This document shows, piece after piece, positions 5,920-6,161 of a DNA stretch of 6,161 bases. The stretch covers positions 1 through 6,161 of the forward strand of contig JADGOU010000187.1 of NCBI GenBank assembly GCA_017882835.1, in the 5' to 3' direction. The translations under genes and the position numbers were made by a program. Origin of the DNA: Frankiaceae bacterium. GTDB lineage: Bacteria; Actinomycetota; Actinomycetes; JADGOU01. Below the pieces are notes generated by a model. That model ran no database searches, was not told the DNA's origin, and saw only the letters and a list, made by a program, of their open reading frames with translations. The number at the start of each line of letters is the position of its first letter. Positions within the stretch are counted from its first letter, which is position 1.

Positions 5920-6161
5920 GCTCCGAGGCCTTCGCCCGGCCGGCCCCGGCGCGGACCGGCGCCCCGGTCGCCCGGCCCGGCGGCGCCAGCGAGAGCCCGC
6001 GACTAGTGACCCTGCGGGTGTGGCAGTTGCCGGTGCGGCTCATTCACTGGGGTCTGGTGGTCACCATCAGCGGGCTGGCGCTCACCGGCCTCTACATCGG
6101 GGTGCCGGCGCTGACGCTGGTGGGCGCACCAAAGGTGATGGCCTGGGCGCACAGCTTGCAC
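5916..6161 (+). CDS. Ni/Fe-hydrogenase cytochrome b subunit, N-terminal part (runs off window)
   Basis: This is the integral membrane dihaem cytochrome b (HyaC/HupC type) that anchors the hydrogenase and passes electrons to quinone. The frame, translated by hand, starts at a GTG overlapping the large-subunit stop as GTGA and is open for 82 codons to the right edge. After a polar Ala/Pro/Arg-rich N-terminus of about 30 residues comes VWQLPVRLIHWGLVV (35-49). It holds His44, the usual first haem ligand in the first membrane helix (about 43-63). The visible end, AWAHSLH (76-82), resembles the start of the second helix, where another haem-binding His is expected. The N-terminal polar extension is longer than in E. 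coli HyaC, but the strong Shine-Dalgarno favours this start over the GTG codons at 6006 and 6018. The rest of the gene, with the other helices, lies outside the window. Confidence 0.9.
   Translation, partial: MSSEAFARPAPARTGAPVARPGGASESPRLVTLRVWQLPVRLIHWGLVVTISGLALTGLYIGVPALTLVGAPKVMAWAHSLH

Noticed and set aside
1..6161. Search for tRNA, rRNA, CRISPR arrays, insertion sequences or transcription terminators
   Set aside because: Almost the whole window is coding. I saw no repeat-spacer pattern, transposase frame, tRNA-like cloverleaf or strong hairpin with a T-run.

Overview
The window is very GC-rich, with coding frames ending mostly in G or C. It carries one [NiFe]-hydrogenase locus. High GC, GTG starts, stop/start overlaps and the Ala/Pro-rich protein ends suggest an actinobacterium, for example a Micromonosporaceae- or Frankia-like actinomycete. 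That taxonomic call is inference from base and codon composition, not from a marker gene.

The locus has two divergent arms around a short intergenic space (2840-2971). The leftward (minus) arm, in transcription order, is a HybE/HupJ-type hydrogenase chaperone (2839-2405), hypC (2395-2096), hypD (2099-1017) and hypE (992 running off the left edge). The rightward (plus) arm is the Tat-exported hydrogenase small subunit (2972-4201), the large catalytic subunit (4198-5919) and the start of the membrane cytochrome b subunit (5916 running off the right edge). Neighbouring genes are packed tightly. Three junctions overlap by GTGA (hypC/hypD, small/large, large/cytochrome b). The hypC Shine-Dalgarno overlaps the stop of the chaperone gene. 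The hypD/hypE junction carries an unusual 14-bp tandem repeat.

The parts fit together as follows. The plus arm encodes a membrane-anchored group 1 uptake hydrogenase facing the outside of the membrane. H2 is oxidised at the NiFe site of the large subunit, electrons pass through three Fe-S clusters in the small subunit to cytochrome b, and from there into the quinone pool. The minus arm encodes part of the assembly machinery. HypE makes the cyanide donor group, HypC and HypD build and carry the Fe(CN)2CO unit, and the HybE-type chaperone probably acts on a subunit before Tat export. HypA, HypB, HypF and the large-subunit endopeptidase are not in the window and would be expected nearby or elsewhere.

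This is a recognisable system rather than a new one, but two points deserve a second look. First, the proximal Fe-S cluster motif of the small subunit has Asn where the second Cys ligand normally sits (C80-T-G-N83). Second, the tandem repeat between hypD and hypE creates a chain of five-codon mini-ORFs linked by ATGA overlaps.
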